64,000 nt of DNA from positions 62,001 to 126,000 of the forward strand of contig CAJUMA010000005.1 of the NCBI GenBank assembly GCA_910587065.1. Direction: 5' to 3'. The position numbers and the translations under genes are program-made. The notes beneath the pieces were generated by a model. The model did no database searches, was not told where the DNA came from, and saw only the letters and a list, made by a program, of their open reading frames with translations. Origin of the DNA: an uncultured Bacilli bacterium. GTDB taxonomy: Bacteria > Bacillota_I > Bacilli_A > RF39 > UBA660. Positions 1 through 7,954 of the stretch are shown piece by piece (the first letter of the stretch is position 1; the number at the start of each line of letters is the position of its first letter).

Positions 1-1476
1 ACCATCTAATAGTTCATTTGTCCTATGTTTATCATTTTTAACCATACCACAAACCTTTATTTTTTTATCTAACCCTAGCGACTCTAAAGTTTCCTTAATA
101 GCGTGTACTTGCGTTATTCCACCATCAGCAAGAATCAAATCTGGAAGTTCACTATTTTCCATTAAAGCCCTATAATATCTTCTATAAGTAACTTCTTTCA
201 TTGTATGATAATCATCATTTACATCAACTGATACTTTATATTTCCTATAATCATTCTTACTAGGCTGCCCGTTTTTATATACAACCATTCCTGATACAGC
301 AAAAGAGCCAAAAAGATTCGAGTTATCAAAAGAATCTATTCGATGAATCTTCATATTTAATAGATTTTCAAGTTCTTCATTAGCTCCACTAGTTCTAATA
401 ATTTCTCGATTAATAGTTTCAAAATTATTTTTTAAACTAATACGCGCATTTTCCCAAGCTAAATCAAGAAGTTTTTTCTTACTTCCCTTAGTAACTGTTA
501 TAACCTTAGTATTTAAAAGTTCACCAAGCATATCTAGATTAAGTTCACTGTTGGTAATTATTTCTCTAGGTATCTCGTTTTTCGAATAGAATTGCCCAAT
601 AAATGATTCGATATCATCAATATAATCATCGCTTACTGGCATAATATTGTTCTTCTGACCTAGGAGCTTTCCGTTACGAACAAAAAAGAATTCAAGAGAA
701 ATAAAACCGTTTTCAAAATAATAATTTACAATATCACGATTAACAAAATCATGTAATTCCACTTTCTGCTTTTCCATAATAATCTTAATATTATCGAGTT
801 CACTTTTTAGTTCTAAGGCTACCTCATAATTCAAATTATTTGAGTGAAACTCAATTAATGACATAAGTTTGTTAATTAAGATATCATCATTACCATTAAG
901 TATCTTCATTATTTCTTTTTCTATCTCATCAATTTTTTCTTTTGCAACATTTTTTACACAATAACCCAAACACTCATGTATGTGGTAATAAAGGCAAACT
1001 TCCCTCTTTGAACCTTCACATTTTTTTAAAGGATATAATCTATTAATTAAATTAACCATACGCCTAGCTGCATAAGCATTAACATAAGGACCAAACAGAT
1101 GCTTACCATTACTTTTTTTGACATGCAAATATCTTACAACTTTTAGAGTTGGATAAGGGTCTCTTTTATATTGAATATATGGATAACTTTTATCATCTCT
1201 TAATAAAATATTATATTTAGGATCAAATTTTTTAATTAAATTAAGTTCAAGAATAAAAGATTCAAGTTCTGATGATGTAACTATATATTCAAAATCGACA
1301 ATTTCCGAAACTAATTTTTTTGTTTTACCAGTTACTCTGCCAGTGAAATAAGAAGTAAGACGATTTTTTAAATCTTTAGCCTTACCAACATAAATAATAA
1401 CACCACTTTTATCCTTCATTTGATAACTTCCAGGCAAATGTGGAACTAATTCTAATTTTTCTTTTAGCATGTCCAT
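1..1476 (-). CDS. uvrC: UvrC, excinuclease ABC subunit C (C-terminus beyond window)
   Basis: UvrC makes both incisions around bulky lesions in UvrABC nucleotide excision repair in the cytoplasm. I translated the reverse strand: it starts MDMLKEKLELVPHLPGSYQM, followed by a GIY-YIG nuclease module (GVIIYVGKAKDLKNR, about residues 25-40). A Cys-rich patch (KKCEG, ECLGYC) and a UVR-type helical segment near residues 195-225 follow, then the RNase H-like second nuclease core with FDNSN and LPDLILADGG. About 492 codons are visible; the 3' end, with the C-terminal helix-hairpin-helix, lies left of base 1. Two in-frame ATGs occur at 1476 and 1470; the first fits the GGTGGTGATG context. It is transcribed away from the yigZ-like gene. 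Identification is secure from the order of domains. Confidence 0.96.
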   Translation of the reverse strand, partial: MDMLKEKLELVPHLPGSYQMKDKSGVIIYVGKAKDLKNRLTSYFTGRVTGKTKKLVSEIVDFEYIVTSSELESFILELNLIKKFDPKYNILLRDDKSYPYIQYKRDPYPTLKVVRYLHVKKSNGKHLFGPYVNAYAARRMVNLINRLYPLKKCEGSKREVCLYYHIHECLGYCVKNVAKEKIDEIEKEIMKILNGNDDILINKLMSLIEFHSNNLNYEVALELKSELDNIKIIMEKQKVELHDFVNRDIVNYYFENGFISLEFFFVRNGKLLGQKNNIMPVSDDYIDDIESFIGQFYSKNEIPREIITNSELNLDMLGELLNTKVITVTKGSKKKLLDLAWENARISLKNNFETINREIIRTSGANEELENLLNMKIHRIDSFDNSNLFGSFAVSGMVVYKNGQPSKNDYRKYKVSVDVNDDYHTMKEVTYRRYYRALMENSELPDLILADGGITQVHAIKETLESLGLDKKIKVCGMVKNDKHRTNELLDG

Positions 1477-1569
1477 CACCACCCCTATTATAACACAACA
1501 AATTTGGAGATTTTGTACAAATATGTTATAATTACAATACTTTATAAGAAAACTATCAAGGGTGAATTT

Positions 1570-1923
1570 ATGAAACTAATAAATGAATATACATACACGA
1601 TAAAAAAATCAAAATTTATCGGCCTTTACTACGAAGTATCAACAATTGAAGAGGCCAATCTAATACTTAATAACTTAAAAAAAGAACATAAAAAAGCTCG
1701 TCACATACCTTATGCCTACAAGATTGGTGGGCTTGCTAAAAAAAGCGATGATAAAGAGCCCTCAAATACTGCAGGATCTCCAATCTATAACATGATAGAA
1801 AGGAAAAATTTAGACAACGTCTTGATTGTCGTAGTTAGATACTTTGGTGGAATTAAACTAGGTGCTGGTGGATTAACAAGAGCATACTTAGAAGCTGCAA
1901 TAAAAGTTATAGATGAAGCATAA
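1570..1923 (+). CDS. YigZ/IMPACT-family protein, short form
   Basis: The protein is 117 aa from the ATG at 1570, which sits behind a GGTGAA site; an upstream in-frame start at 1504 has no ribosome site. The sequence matches the N-terminal UPF0029/IMPACT domain: KKSKFIGL near the start, then RHIPYAYKIG, a central PSNTAGSPIYNMIE and the VVVRYFGGIKLGAGGLTRAY signature. Bacterial YigZ proteins are usually about 200 aa with a second, DUF1949, domain. Here the reading frame stops right after the first domain (KVIDEA) and no second domain follows. The family is linked to translation-related regulation, but its reaction is not known. A hairpin that overlaps the next gene's ribosome site follows immediately. 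Confidence 0.85.
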   Translation: MKLINEYTYTIKKSKFIGLYYEVSTIEEANLILNNLKKEHKKARHIPYAYKIGGLAKKSDDKEPSNTAGSPIYNMIERKNLDNVLIVVVRYFGGIKLGAGGLTRAYLEAAIKVIDEA

Positions 1924-1927
1924 AAAG

Positions 1928-1960
1928 AAAATCACTTAATATATATTATTAGGTGATTTT
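1928..1960 (+). promoter_or_regulatory. Terminator-like hairpin that contains the next gene's ribosome site
   Basis: A 13-bp stem with one G:U pair (AAAATCACTTAAT 1928-1940 with ATTAGGTGATTTT 1948-1960) and a 7-nt loop is followed by T residues, so it looks like an intrinsic terminator for the yigZ-like gene. Its 3' arm holds AGGTGA (1951-1956), the only Shine-Dalgarno site for the ATG at 1963. Read-through transcripts would hide that site. Confidence 0.7.
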
Positions 1961-1962
1961 TT

Positions 1963-2304
1963 ATGAAAAAATATTTAACGTATATCCTACTTCCTTTTTT
2001 ATCCATACTTATACTTGCAATTCTATTTAGCATTATAAATCTCTTTAGTATCGAAATCAATAAAATATTTTACACTATATTTATCATTATAATTATGCTT
2101 ATAAGTGGAATTAATTTAGGACTTAAAATAAAAGACAAAGGATATTTAAAAGGTTTCGCATATGGAAATGCTATATTTCTAAGTATGTTTATCTTAAGTT
2201 TTATTTTAGGAAGTGAACATTCTTTATACAACATTATATACTATGCTATCATAATTATTTCAACTACTCTTGGTACTATGATAGGCGTAAATAAAAAAGG
2301 ATAA
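1963..2304 (+). CDS. Small four-helix membrane protein, TIGR04086-like
   Basis: A 113-aa, almost entirely hydrophobic protein. Four membrane segments can be read: about residues 5-27, 34-52, 66-83 and 90-107, with short charged links (KIKDKG between helices 2 and 3). The layout and the glycine-containing helices resemble the TIGR04086/YrzE family of Gram-positive bacteria, whose function is unknown. The ATG at 1963 is 6 nt behind AGGTGA, which lies within a hairpin shared with the preceding gene. The stop codon lies inside a terminator shared with the convergent gene at 2320. Family assignment is by resemblance only. Confidence 0.65.
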   Translation: MKKYLTYILLPFLSILILAILFSIINLFSIEINKIFYTIFIIIIMLISGINLGLKIKDKGYLKGFAYGNAIFLSMFILSFILGSEHSLYNIIYYAIIIISTTLGTMIGVNKKG

Positions 2305-2325
2305 AATTATAAGATAATCTTATCC
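2299..2325. terminator. Shared terminator of two convergent genes
   Basis: A 12-bp stem with one G:U pair (2299-2310 with 2314-2325) around a 3-nt loop. It contains the stop codons of both convergent genes (TAA at 2302-2304 on plus, TAA at 2322-2320 on minus). The minus-strand product is followed by six T, so termination is best supported for the minus gene. Confidence 0.75.
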
Positions 2326-3627
2326 ATTTAAATTATTATCTTGTATATCTTGATTATTATCAGTTTTTACTATGTTTTCTTTCGCCTCACTAGTTTGTTC
2401 CCATGGTTGTAAAGGAACATTTGAGTTTTCCGTAACTAAAGTTTCTGCTGTTTTATCAACATTAAACTCAGCATTTAAACTACCTGTTTCTAAAGAAGAA
2501 TAAGGTCTTAAAGAAACATTGGAATTACCATTATCCTGCAACTCCGATTTTACGAAAGCATTTCCTTTATTTTTCTTAATTATATAAATTAAGCCCGCTA
2601 AGGTTATGCCTGATAAACTTAAACAAAGAATTCCTATCAGTGGTCGATAAATCAACCAAGAAATACCAATAATTATAAATGATAAACAGGCACCAGAAAG
2701 CAAAGCCATCAAAGATACAATTCCGCTAATTTTCTTTCCAACAATGGGAATAATATTAAGTATCCTATTCACAGGAGAAATTAATCCAGCACATCCAAAA
2801 CTAATTAGAACTATTCCAGCAATTCTTAAAATCCATTTTAAGGTATTATTACCTGATTCTAATTTTTTTATTAATTCATCTCCGGATACAATACCGCTTG
2901 AAGTCATATAAATAGACTTACCTTGCTTACTTATATAATCAACCAGTGTATTTTTCTCTTGCTTAGCCACAATAGAAAACTCGTTCGAATTTACAATTTT
3001 ATAACTAATTCTAATATCACCGATTTCGGGAGACTTTAAATCATTACTGTTAGTTATATAATTATTCTGTAAAGAATAACCTATTGGTAAATCACTGCTA
3101 GTTATTAAAACATCTTCATTAGTATTTACTTGTCTTAAGTTATCATTGGAAATAAGATAATCGCCAAGTTTTACATCATCAGCATAGATAACCAAATTAT
3201 CATAAGGGATAGAAGAAGGATTTTCATAAGTTTCATCTTCAAAAAGACTAGAGTTAATCATTCTTGAACTCCATACTTTTTTATAACGATGTTTATCATT
3301 ATTATCAGAGCCATTTTCTTCTTTCCACTGATACATTTCAACAAGTCTTTTCATCTTATAAGTCTTTTTGCCTGAGTAAACACCAAAAACAGAATCATAC
3401 AAGTATTCATTTTCATAGGATAACTTACCATTTAAAGCTACCAAAGTTCCGTCATTTGCCTTATTTATCGGTGAAACGCTCGCTAAAACTAATACATCTC
3501 TGGCTTCATCGATAGATTTAATATTCTTAACATTATTTCCTTCATTAAAGAAAAGAACACAAATTCCTATTATAAGAAATAGTATACCTAAAATAATTCC
3601 GCCAAAAAAACTTCTTACTGCTTTCAT
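2320..3627 (-). CDS. TMEM43/LUMA-family membrane protein
   Basis: 435 aa. There is one membrane helix at residues 5-28, then a large outer segment of about 240 residues carrying the family's repeated landmarks: VALNGKLSYEN, DSVFGV, a VEMYQWKEE block, KKVWSSRMINSS and a downstream NPSSIPYDN. A cluster of four hydrophobic helices (about 265-355) follows, then a 75-residue hydrophilic tail rich in Asn, Ser and Glu. This arrangement matches bacterial relatives of human TMEM43, whose biochemical role is unknown. The gene stands alone between two terminators. The disordered C-terminal tail looks like a lineage-specific addition. Confidence 0.8.
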   Translation of the reverse strand: MKAVRSFFGGIILGILFLIIGICVLFFNEGNNVKNIKSIDEARDVLVLASVSPINKANDGTLVALNGKLSYENEYLYDSVFGVYSGKKTYKMKRLVEMYQWKEENGSDNNDKHRYKKVWSSRMINSSLFEDETYENPSSIPYDNLVIYADDVKLGDYLISNDNLRQVNTNEDVLITSSDLPIGYSLQNNYITNSNDLKSPEIGDIRISYKIVNSNEFSIVAKQEKNTLVDYISKQGKSIYMTSSGIVSGDELIKKLESGNNTLKWILRIAGIVLISFGCAGLISPVNRILNIIPIVGKKISGIVSLMALLSGACLSFIIIGISWLIYRPLIGILCLSLSGITLAGLIYIIKKNKGNAFVKSELQDNGNSNVSLRPYSSLETGSLNAEFNVDKTAETLVTENSNVPLQPWEQTSEAKENIVKTDNNQDIQDNNLNG

Positions 3628-3706
3628 ACACCCACACTCCTAACTTAATAATATCATGAAAATTAGAATACTTGCAGAAAATTCCTTATACCCAATAAAA
3701 TTTTAC

Positions 3707-3733
3707 AAAAAAAAGGACAACTATTTGTCCTTT
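3707..3733 (-). terminator. Intrinsic terminator after dtd
   Basis: Nine-pair stem AAAGGACAA/TTGTCCTTT (3712-3720, 3725-3733) with a 4-nt loop and a T run on the minus strand. The dtd stop codon is within the loop. Confidence 0.85.
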
Positions 3734-4164
3734 GAGTCAATTATTATAGTAACGGGTCCATCATTAATAATGGTCACTTCCATATCCGCCCCAAAAACCC
3801 CTGGTAATGTTGGTACAAATTCATTAAGTCTTCTATTAAATTCTTCATACAAATTTAAAGCAGATTCTCCATTCATTGCATTAACATAACTTGGCCTATT
3901 ACCTTTTTTCGTATCGGCCTGTAATGTAAACTGCGAAATGGAAAGAATTTTACCACCACAGTCTAATATTGATTTATTCATAACACCTTCTTCATCATCA
4001 AAAATTCTTAAATTTACAATTTTATGTACTAAATATTCAATATCATCTACGGTATCATTAACATTAATTCCAACTAATATATTAAATCCTTCATCTATTT
4101 CATTAATAAGTTTTCCTGCCACTTTAACACTACTGTTCTTAACTCTTTGAATTAATGCTTTCAT
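3721..4164 (-). CDS. dtd: D-aminoacyl-tRNA deacylase
   Basis: 147 aa, the normal length. Dtd removes D-amino acids (and Gly from tRNA-Ala) wrongly attached to tRNA. It begins MKALIQRVKNSSV. The two active-site motifs are present: SQFTLQ around residues 77-82 and the family NxGPVT motif as NDGPVT near residue 137. The gene lies directly downstream of rel with no gap (rel stops at 4165), so they are probably one transcript, the same pairing as in Bacillus. A terminator closes the operon. Confidence 0.96.
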   Translation of the reverse strand: MKALIQRVKNSSVKVAGKLINEIDEGFNILVGINVNDTVDDIEYLVHKIVNLRIFDDEEGVMNKSILDCGGKILSISQFTLQADTKKGNRPSYVNAMNGESALNLYEEFNRRLNEFVPTLPGVFGADMEVTIINDGPVTIIIDSKDK

Positions 4165-6318
4165 TTAAGACCTCCTAACATCTTCCACAAAAGGAAGTGT
4201 TTTAATCTCGTCAATAAATAAATCTAAATCATCTTTATTGTGAACCTTAACTAACATATCATAATAGGTAACGCCATTTTTATTAAGCTCATTTATGCTA
4301 CTCACAGAAACATTTCTTAAAGTAGCCTTAGTAACAATATCTAAGACACTATTGTTTAACCCATTTGTTATTAAAGTCATCTTAGAAACATATTGTTTCA
4401 TATCATCACTTTTAGTTAGATTCCATGAAACATCTATTAATCTTGTACTAACATTTTTAATATTTTGACAAGTTGCCCTATGAACTGTAATACCTTGCCC
4501 TTTTGTTATATATCCAACAATATCTTCACCAAATACAGGTTTACAACAACTAGCTAAATTAACCAATATATCATCACATCCAGAAACAATTATATCATTT
4601 TTATAATTTGTCTTAAAAACATTTGTATTATTCATTATTTTATCAATTAATAAATCTTGAACATTTCTTTTATCTTCAAATAAGAGGTTTGCTATATATA
4701 GAGGAGTATATCTTAAAGAACCAATTGATAAATAGACTTCATCAAAGCTTCCTAATTTCAAATCTTTAAGAACTTTATCTTGATGATCATCTGTCAAAGC
4801 ATCTTGAATACTTAGTTTCTGTCTTCTTAACTCTCTTTCTAATAATTCTTTACCTCGAGTAATATATTCCTCTTTGTCTTTCTTAGAAAAATATGCTTTT
4901 ATTTTACTTTTGGCTGCTGTCGTTTTAACAAAATTTATCCAGTCCTTATTAGGAGTGGAGTTTTTATCTGTCATTATCTTGATAATATCATTATCATTAA
5001 GTTTGTAATCAAGTGGTACCATTTGATCGTTTACAATTGCTCCTACAGTCGTATCTCCAACTTTTGAGTGAATTCGATATGCAAAATCAATTGGTGTAGA
5101 ACCGTTTGGCAACTCAACTACATCTCCTTTAGGAGTAAATACATAAATCGAAGAAGAAAGCAACTCTTGTTCAATATTATCAACAAAAGCATCATCATCC
5201 GTTAATTCATCAGAATTAGCCTCGATTGTATTTCTAAACATTTGCAATTTTTGTTCCATAACACTTTGAATCTGGCGAGAATTCTTTTCTTTATAAGACC
5301 AGTGAGAAGCAACGCCATGTTCTGCTATTTCATTCATCTCTTTAGTACGAACTTGTACCTCTATGGGATAGCCATTTATACCAAATACTCCTGTGTGTAA
5401 GGACTGATATGAATTTCCTTTTGGCATCGCGATATAGTCTTTAAACCTTTTAGGAATTGGTCGATAAAGTGAATGTATAAGCCCAATTATCATATAACAT
5501 TCGCTTTCTTCTTCACAAATGATTCTTATTCCCAAAATATCATAAATATCTCCCCATTTTTTACCATTTGATAATTTGTTATATAAAGAGGAAACTGATT
5601 TTACACGTCCTTTTATCTCAAATTTTATATTGTTATCACGAAGCAACTCTACAATTTGTTCAATCATCTCATTTAAAATACTTTCAAGTTCTTCTCTTGG
5701 TGCTGGTAGTTCAGCTTCAATATCTGTATATATTTCTGGTTTTAAATATCTAAAACTTAAATCTTCAAGCTCACTTTTTAATTGATTGATTCCAAGCCTA
5801 TGGGCAATTGGAATTAAAACATTCCATGTTTCTAGAGCTTTCTGTTTTTGTTTTTCTTTACTTAGCCCTTCATTAGTTCTCAAATTATGTACTCGGCCTG
5901 CAAGCTTCAAAATGATTACTCGAACATCTTCTGATAACGCAACCAACACTTTCCTTAAATATAAGGAAGATGACTCAGAAGCATCAAGAAGATGAAGTCT
6001 ATTGACTTTAGTTAATGATACTACAATACTTTTTACATCATCACCAAAAAGTTCTCCTAACTCATCAAAACTTGAAGAACCATGATCAACAGTTTCATGA
6101 ACCAATGCAGCAATAACGGTTTCAGCATCAACATTTAAATTAGCAACGATTGTCGCAACTTCTATAGGATGGACTAAATAAACCTCTCCATTCTTTCTAA
6201 ACATTCCTTCATGCTCTTTAGAAGCAAATTCAATTGCTTTATTAATGCGTTCCATTTCCTTTTCTGTATATCTATTATCTTGACATAAAGAGATTAATGT
6301 ATTAATCTTTTCTTCCAT
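4165..6318 (-). CDS. rel: RelA/SpoT-family (p)ppGpp synthetase with degenerate hydrolase domain
   Basis: 717 aa from the ATG at 6318, chosen over the GTG at 6327 because AGGAAAG lies 8 nt upstream. Order: HD hydrolase-like domain (about 25-160), synthetase (about 225-340), TGS (about 385-450), a Cys-containing CC/ZFD region (LASCCKP, TCQN) and a C-terminal ACT domain. The synthetase keeps its key residues: GRVK, YDILGIRI, RFKDYIAMPK and EVQVRT; RFKD is the form found in bifunctional Rel. The hydrolase does not: the usual HDxxED reads HETVDH (residues 74-79) and KLAD reads KLAG (141). Two metal ligands and the catalytic ED pair are therefore altered, although the first His (H50) remains. I infer a synthetase with little or no hydrolysis. 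It is co-transcribed with a ComN-like gene upstream (17-nt overlap) and dtd downstream. Confidence 0.95.
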   Translation of the reverse strand: MEEKINTLISLCQDNRYTEKEMERINKAIEFASKEHEGMFRKNGEVYLVHPIEVATIVANLNVDAETVIAALVHETVDHGSSSFDELGELFGDDVKSIVVSLTKVNRLHLLDASESSSLYLRKVLVALSEDVRVIILKLAGRVHNLRTNEGLSKEKQKQKALETWNVLIPIAHRLGINQLKSELEDLSFRYLKPEIYTDIEAELPAPREELESILNEMIEQIVELLRDNNIKFEIKGRVKSVSSLYNKLSNGKKWGDIYDILGIRIICEEESECYMIIGLIHSLYRPIPKRFKDYIAMPKGNSYQSLHTGVFGINGYPIEVQVRTKEMNEIAEHGVASHWSYKEKNSRQIQSVMEQKLQMFRNTIEANSDELTDDDAFVDNIEQELLSSSIYVFTPKGDVVELPNGSTPIDFAYRIHSKVGDTTVGAIVNDQMVPLDYKLNDNDIIKIMTDKNSTPNKDWINFVKTTAAKSKIKAYFSKKDKEEYITRGKELLERELRRQKLSIQDALTDDHQDKVLKDLKLGSFDEVYLSIGSLRYTPLYIANLLFEDKRNVQDLLIDKIMNNTNVFKTNYKNDIIVSGCDDILVNLASCCKPVFGEDIVGYITKGQGITVHRATCQNIKNVSTRLIDVSWNLTKSDDMKQYVSKMTLITNGLNNSVLDIVTKATLRNVSVSSINELNKNGVTYYDMLVKVHNKDDLDLFIDEIKTLPFVEDVRRS

Positions 6319-6571
6319 AATTATCACTTTCCTCGTATTTTTTTATAATATAATCGGCATAAAGCTTGCTATCAGTATTCAAAATATCATTTACAATGCT
6401 AGCAAGAGTAAGCCCTTTTACTTTTCGCCAAGTAAATTCTTTATGATACTCCCAAAGATCAATTTCTCGTACAAACCTAATGCCCTCTCTTGCCATTTCA
6501 TTTTTCTTTGTTTTAAGAGCAGGTAAAACCTTTAAATAAAGTTCATTTTGACTAGTAAATCTATTTTCCAT
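6302..6571 (-). CDS. ComN-like post-transcriptional regulator
   Basis: 89 aa from the ATG at 6571, which has GGTGAT just upstream; the longer frame to 6601 has no site. The protein resembles the Post_transc_reg (ComN/YrzD) family of Bacilli: an N-terminal LKVLPALKTKKNEM helix, a central LWEYHKEFTWRK, and the typical ending LASIVNDILNTDSKLYADYI. In Bacillus ComN affects comE mRNA. The position supports the call, because Bacillus has the order rel...comN-spoVB and here the gene lies between rel and a SpoVB-type flippase. It overlaps rel by 17 nt. Confidence 0.75.
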   Translation of the reverse strand: MENRFTSQNELYLKVLPALKTKKNEMAREGIRFVREIDLWEYHKEFTWRKVKGLTLASIVNDILNTDSKLYADYIIKKYEESDNYGRKD

Positions 6572-6648
6572 AATATCACCATAATATTTCTTTAGTATCA
6601 ATCATATATAATTATATAACAAAAAACAGCAACTTTAAAGGAGAATAC

Positions 6649-7932
6649 ATGAAAAATATATTTCTTAAGTCAACCCTAATTTTATTATTTGGAGTAATGA
6701 TTTCTAAATTACTTGGATTCTTTATAAAAATAATCTTAGTTAGAATTATTGGTGATGGAATAAATATATACTCCCTTATTATGCCAACATATTCCCTGTT
6801 GATTGCGATAACTCAGCTTGGTCTTCCCTATGCCATTTCTTGTATTATGGCTAAAAATAATAACCGAGGAATACATATAATAGCAAGTATTATACCTATA
6901 ACCCTTCTATTTAACGCGATCATTATTGGGCTTATAATTGCCTTTGCCCCATTTCTTTCAAATACCTTACTAAAAAACCCTGACACTTATTACCCCATTA
7001 TTTCTATATGTTTCGTCTTACCATTCACTAGTATCTCAGGCATAATTAAAGGCTACTATTTTGGTAAACAAAATATGCTTCCTAATTCCATAAGTACAAT
7101 AATAGAACAAGTAGTAAGAATGATTTTACTAATAACGGTCATCCCATTATTATTAAAAATATCAACAACGGCGGCTGTATCTGGCTATATAATTGCCTCA
7201 GCTATATCTGAAATAGCTCAAATAATTGTTTATTTATTCTTCGCTCCCAAAAATTTAAGTATAACATTATCCGATTTAAAAATACGTGTTCCTTTAATGA
7301 ACGAACTTCTTTCTATTTCTATTCCTAATCTTTCTGGGCGCCTTATCGGAAATATTTGCTATTTTTTTGAACCAATAATTTTAACAAATATATTGATATT
7401 TGTTGGATATTCCACCAACTACATTCAAGGCGAATATGGTGTCTATAATGCCTATGTAATACCTATACTTACTATGCCTGCATTTATCTCTCTAGCTATG
7501 AATTCAACACTAGTTCCCGAAGTATCCAAAAATTATAAAAACAAAGGATACTTAAGAAGATTACTAAAAAGATGTCTTCTATTCTCTTTCCTAATTGGAA
7601 TAGTTTACTGTATATTCTTATATTTTAGAGGGAGTTTTCTACTTGATATTTTATATAACACCGATAAAGGTATAGATTATATAAAAATACTAGCTATATT
7701 TTTCCCTTTATTTTATATCGAAGGACCACTTAGTAGTGCTTTACAAGGGCTTAATCTATCCAAATACACTATGCAGACAACACTTATTGGATGTATTATT
7801 AAAATACTAACATTAACCATATTATCATTCTTTAGTATAGGAATTTATGGACTTATAATTTCCGAAATAGTCGACATAATTGTAGTAGATTATTTAAATA
7901 TCAAAAAACTTTATGAGCTAGGATACATTTAA
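6649..7932 (+). CDS. SpoVB/YtgP-type MOP-superfamily flippase
   Basis: 427 aa with about 12 hydrophobic segments spread along the full length. The start (SKLLGFFIKIILVRIIGDGIN) and an internal SGIIKGYYFGKQNMLPNSIS are typical of the polysaccharide-synthase/MurJ/SpoVB group, which flips lipid-linked cell-wall precursors across the membrane. The ATG at 6649 follows AAAGGAG at 5-nt spacing. It is divergent from the ComN-like gene, as expected for a SpoVB orthologue. Family proteins are usually 500-550 aa, so this one is short and seems to lack the last membrane helices. Whether it serves spore cortex or vegetative wall cannot be told from sequence. Confidence 0.85.
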   Translation: MKNIFLKSTLILLFGVMISKLLGFFIKIILVRIIGDGINIYSLIMPTYSLLIAITQLGLPYAISCIMAKNNNRGIHIIASIIPITLLFNAIIIGLIIAFAPFLSNTLLKNPDTYYPIISICFVLPFTSISGIIKGYYFGKQNMLPNSISTIIEQVVRMILLITVIPLLLKISTTAAVSGYIIASAISEIAQIIVYLFFAPKNLSITLSDLKIRVPLMNELLSISIPNLSGRLIGNICYFFEPIILTNILIFVGYSTNYIQGEYGVYNAYVIPILTMPAFISLAMNSTLVPEVSKNYKNKGYLRRLLKRCLLFSFLIGIVYCIFLYFRGSFLLDILYNTDKGIDYIKILAIFFPLFYIEGPLSSALQGLNLSKYTMQTTLIGCIIKILTLTILSFFSIGIYGLIISEIVDIIVVDYLNIKKLYELGYI

Positions 7933-7954
7933 AAAGGAGTTTATTAAAACTCCT
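7930..7954 (-). terminator. Intrinsic terminator after tig
   Basis: Eight-pair stem AGGAGTTT/AAACTCCT (7935-7942, 7947-7954), 4-nt loop, five T on the minus strand. The tig stop codon overlaps the stem. Confidence 0.7.
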
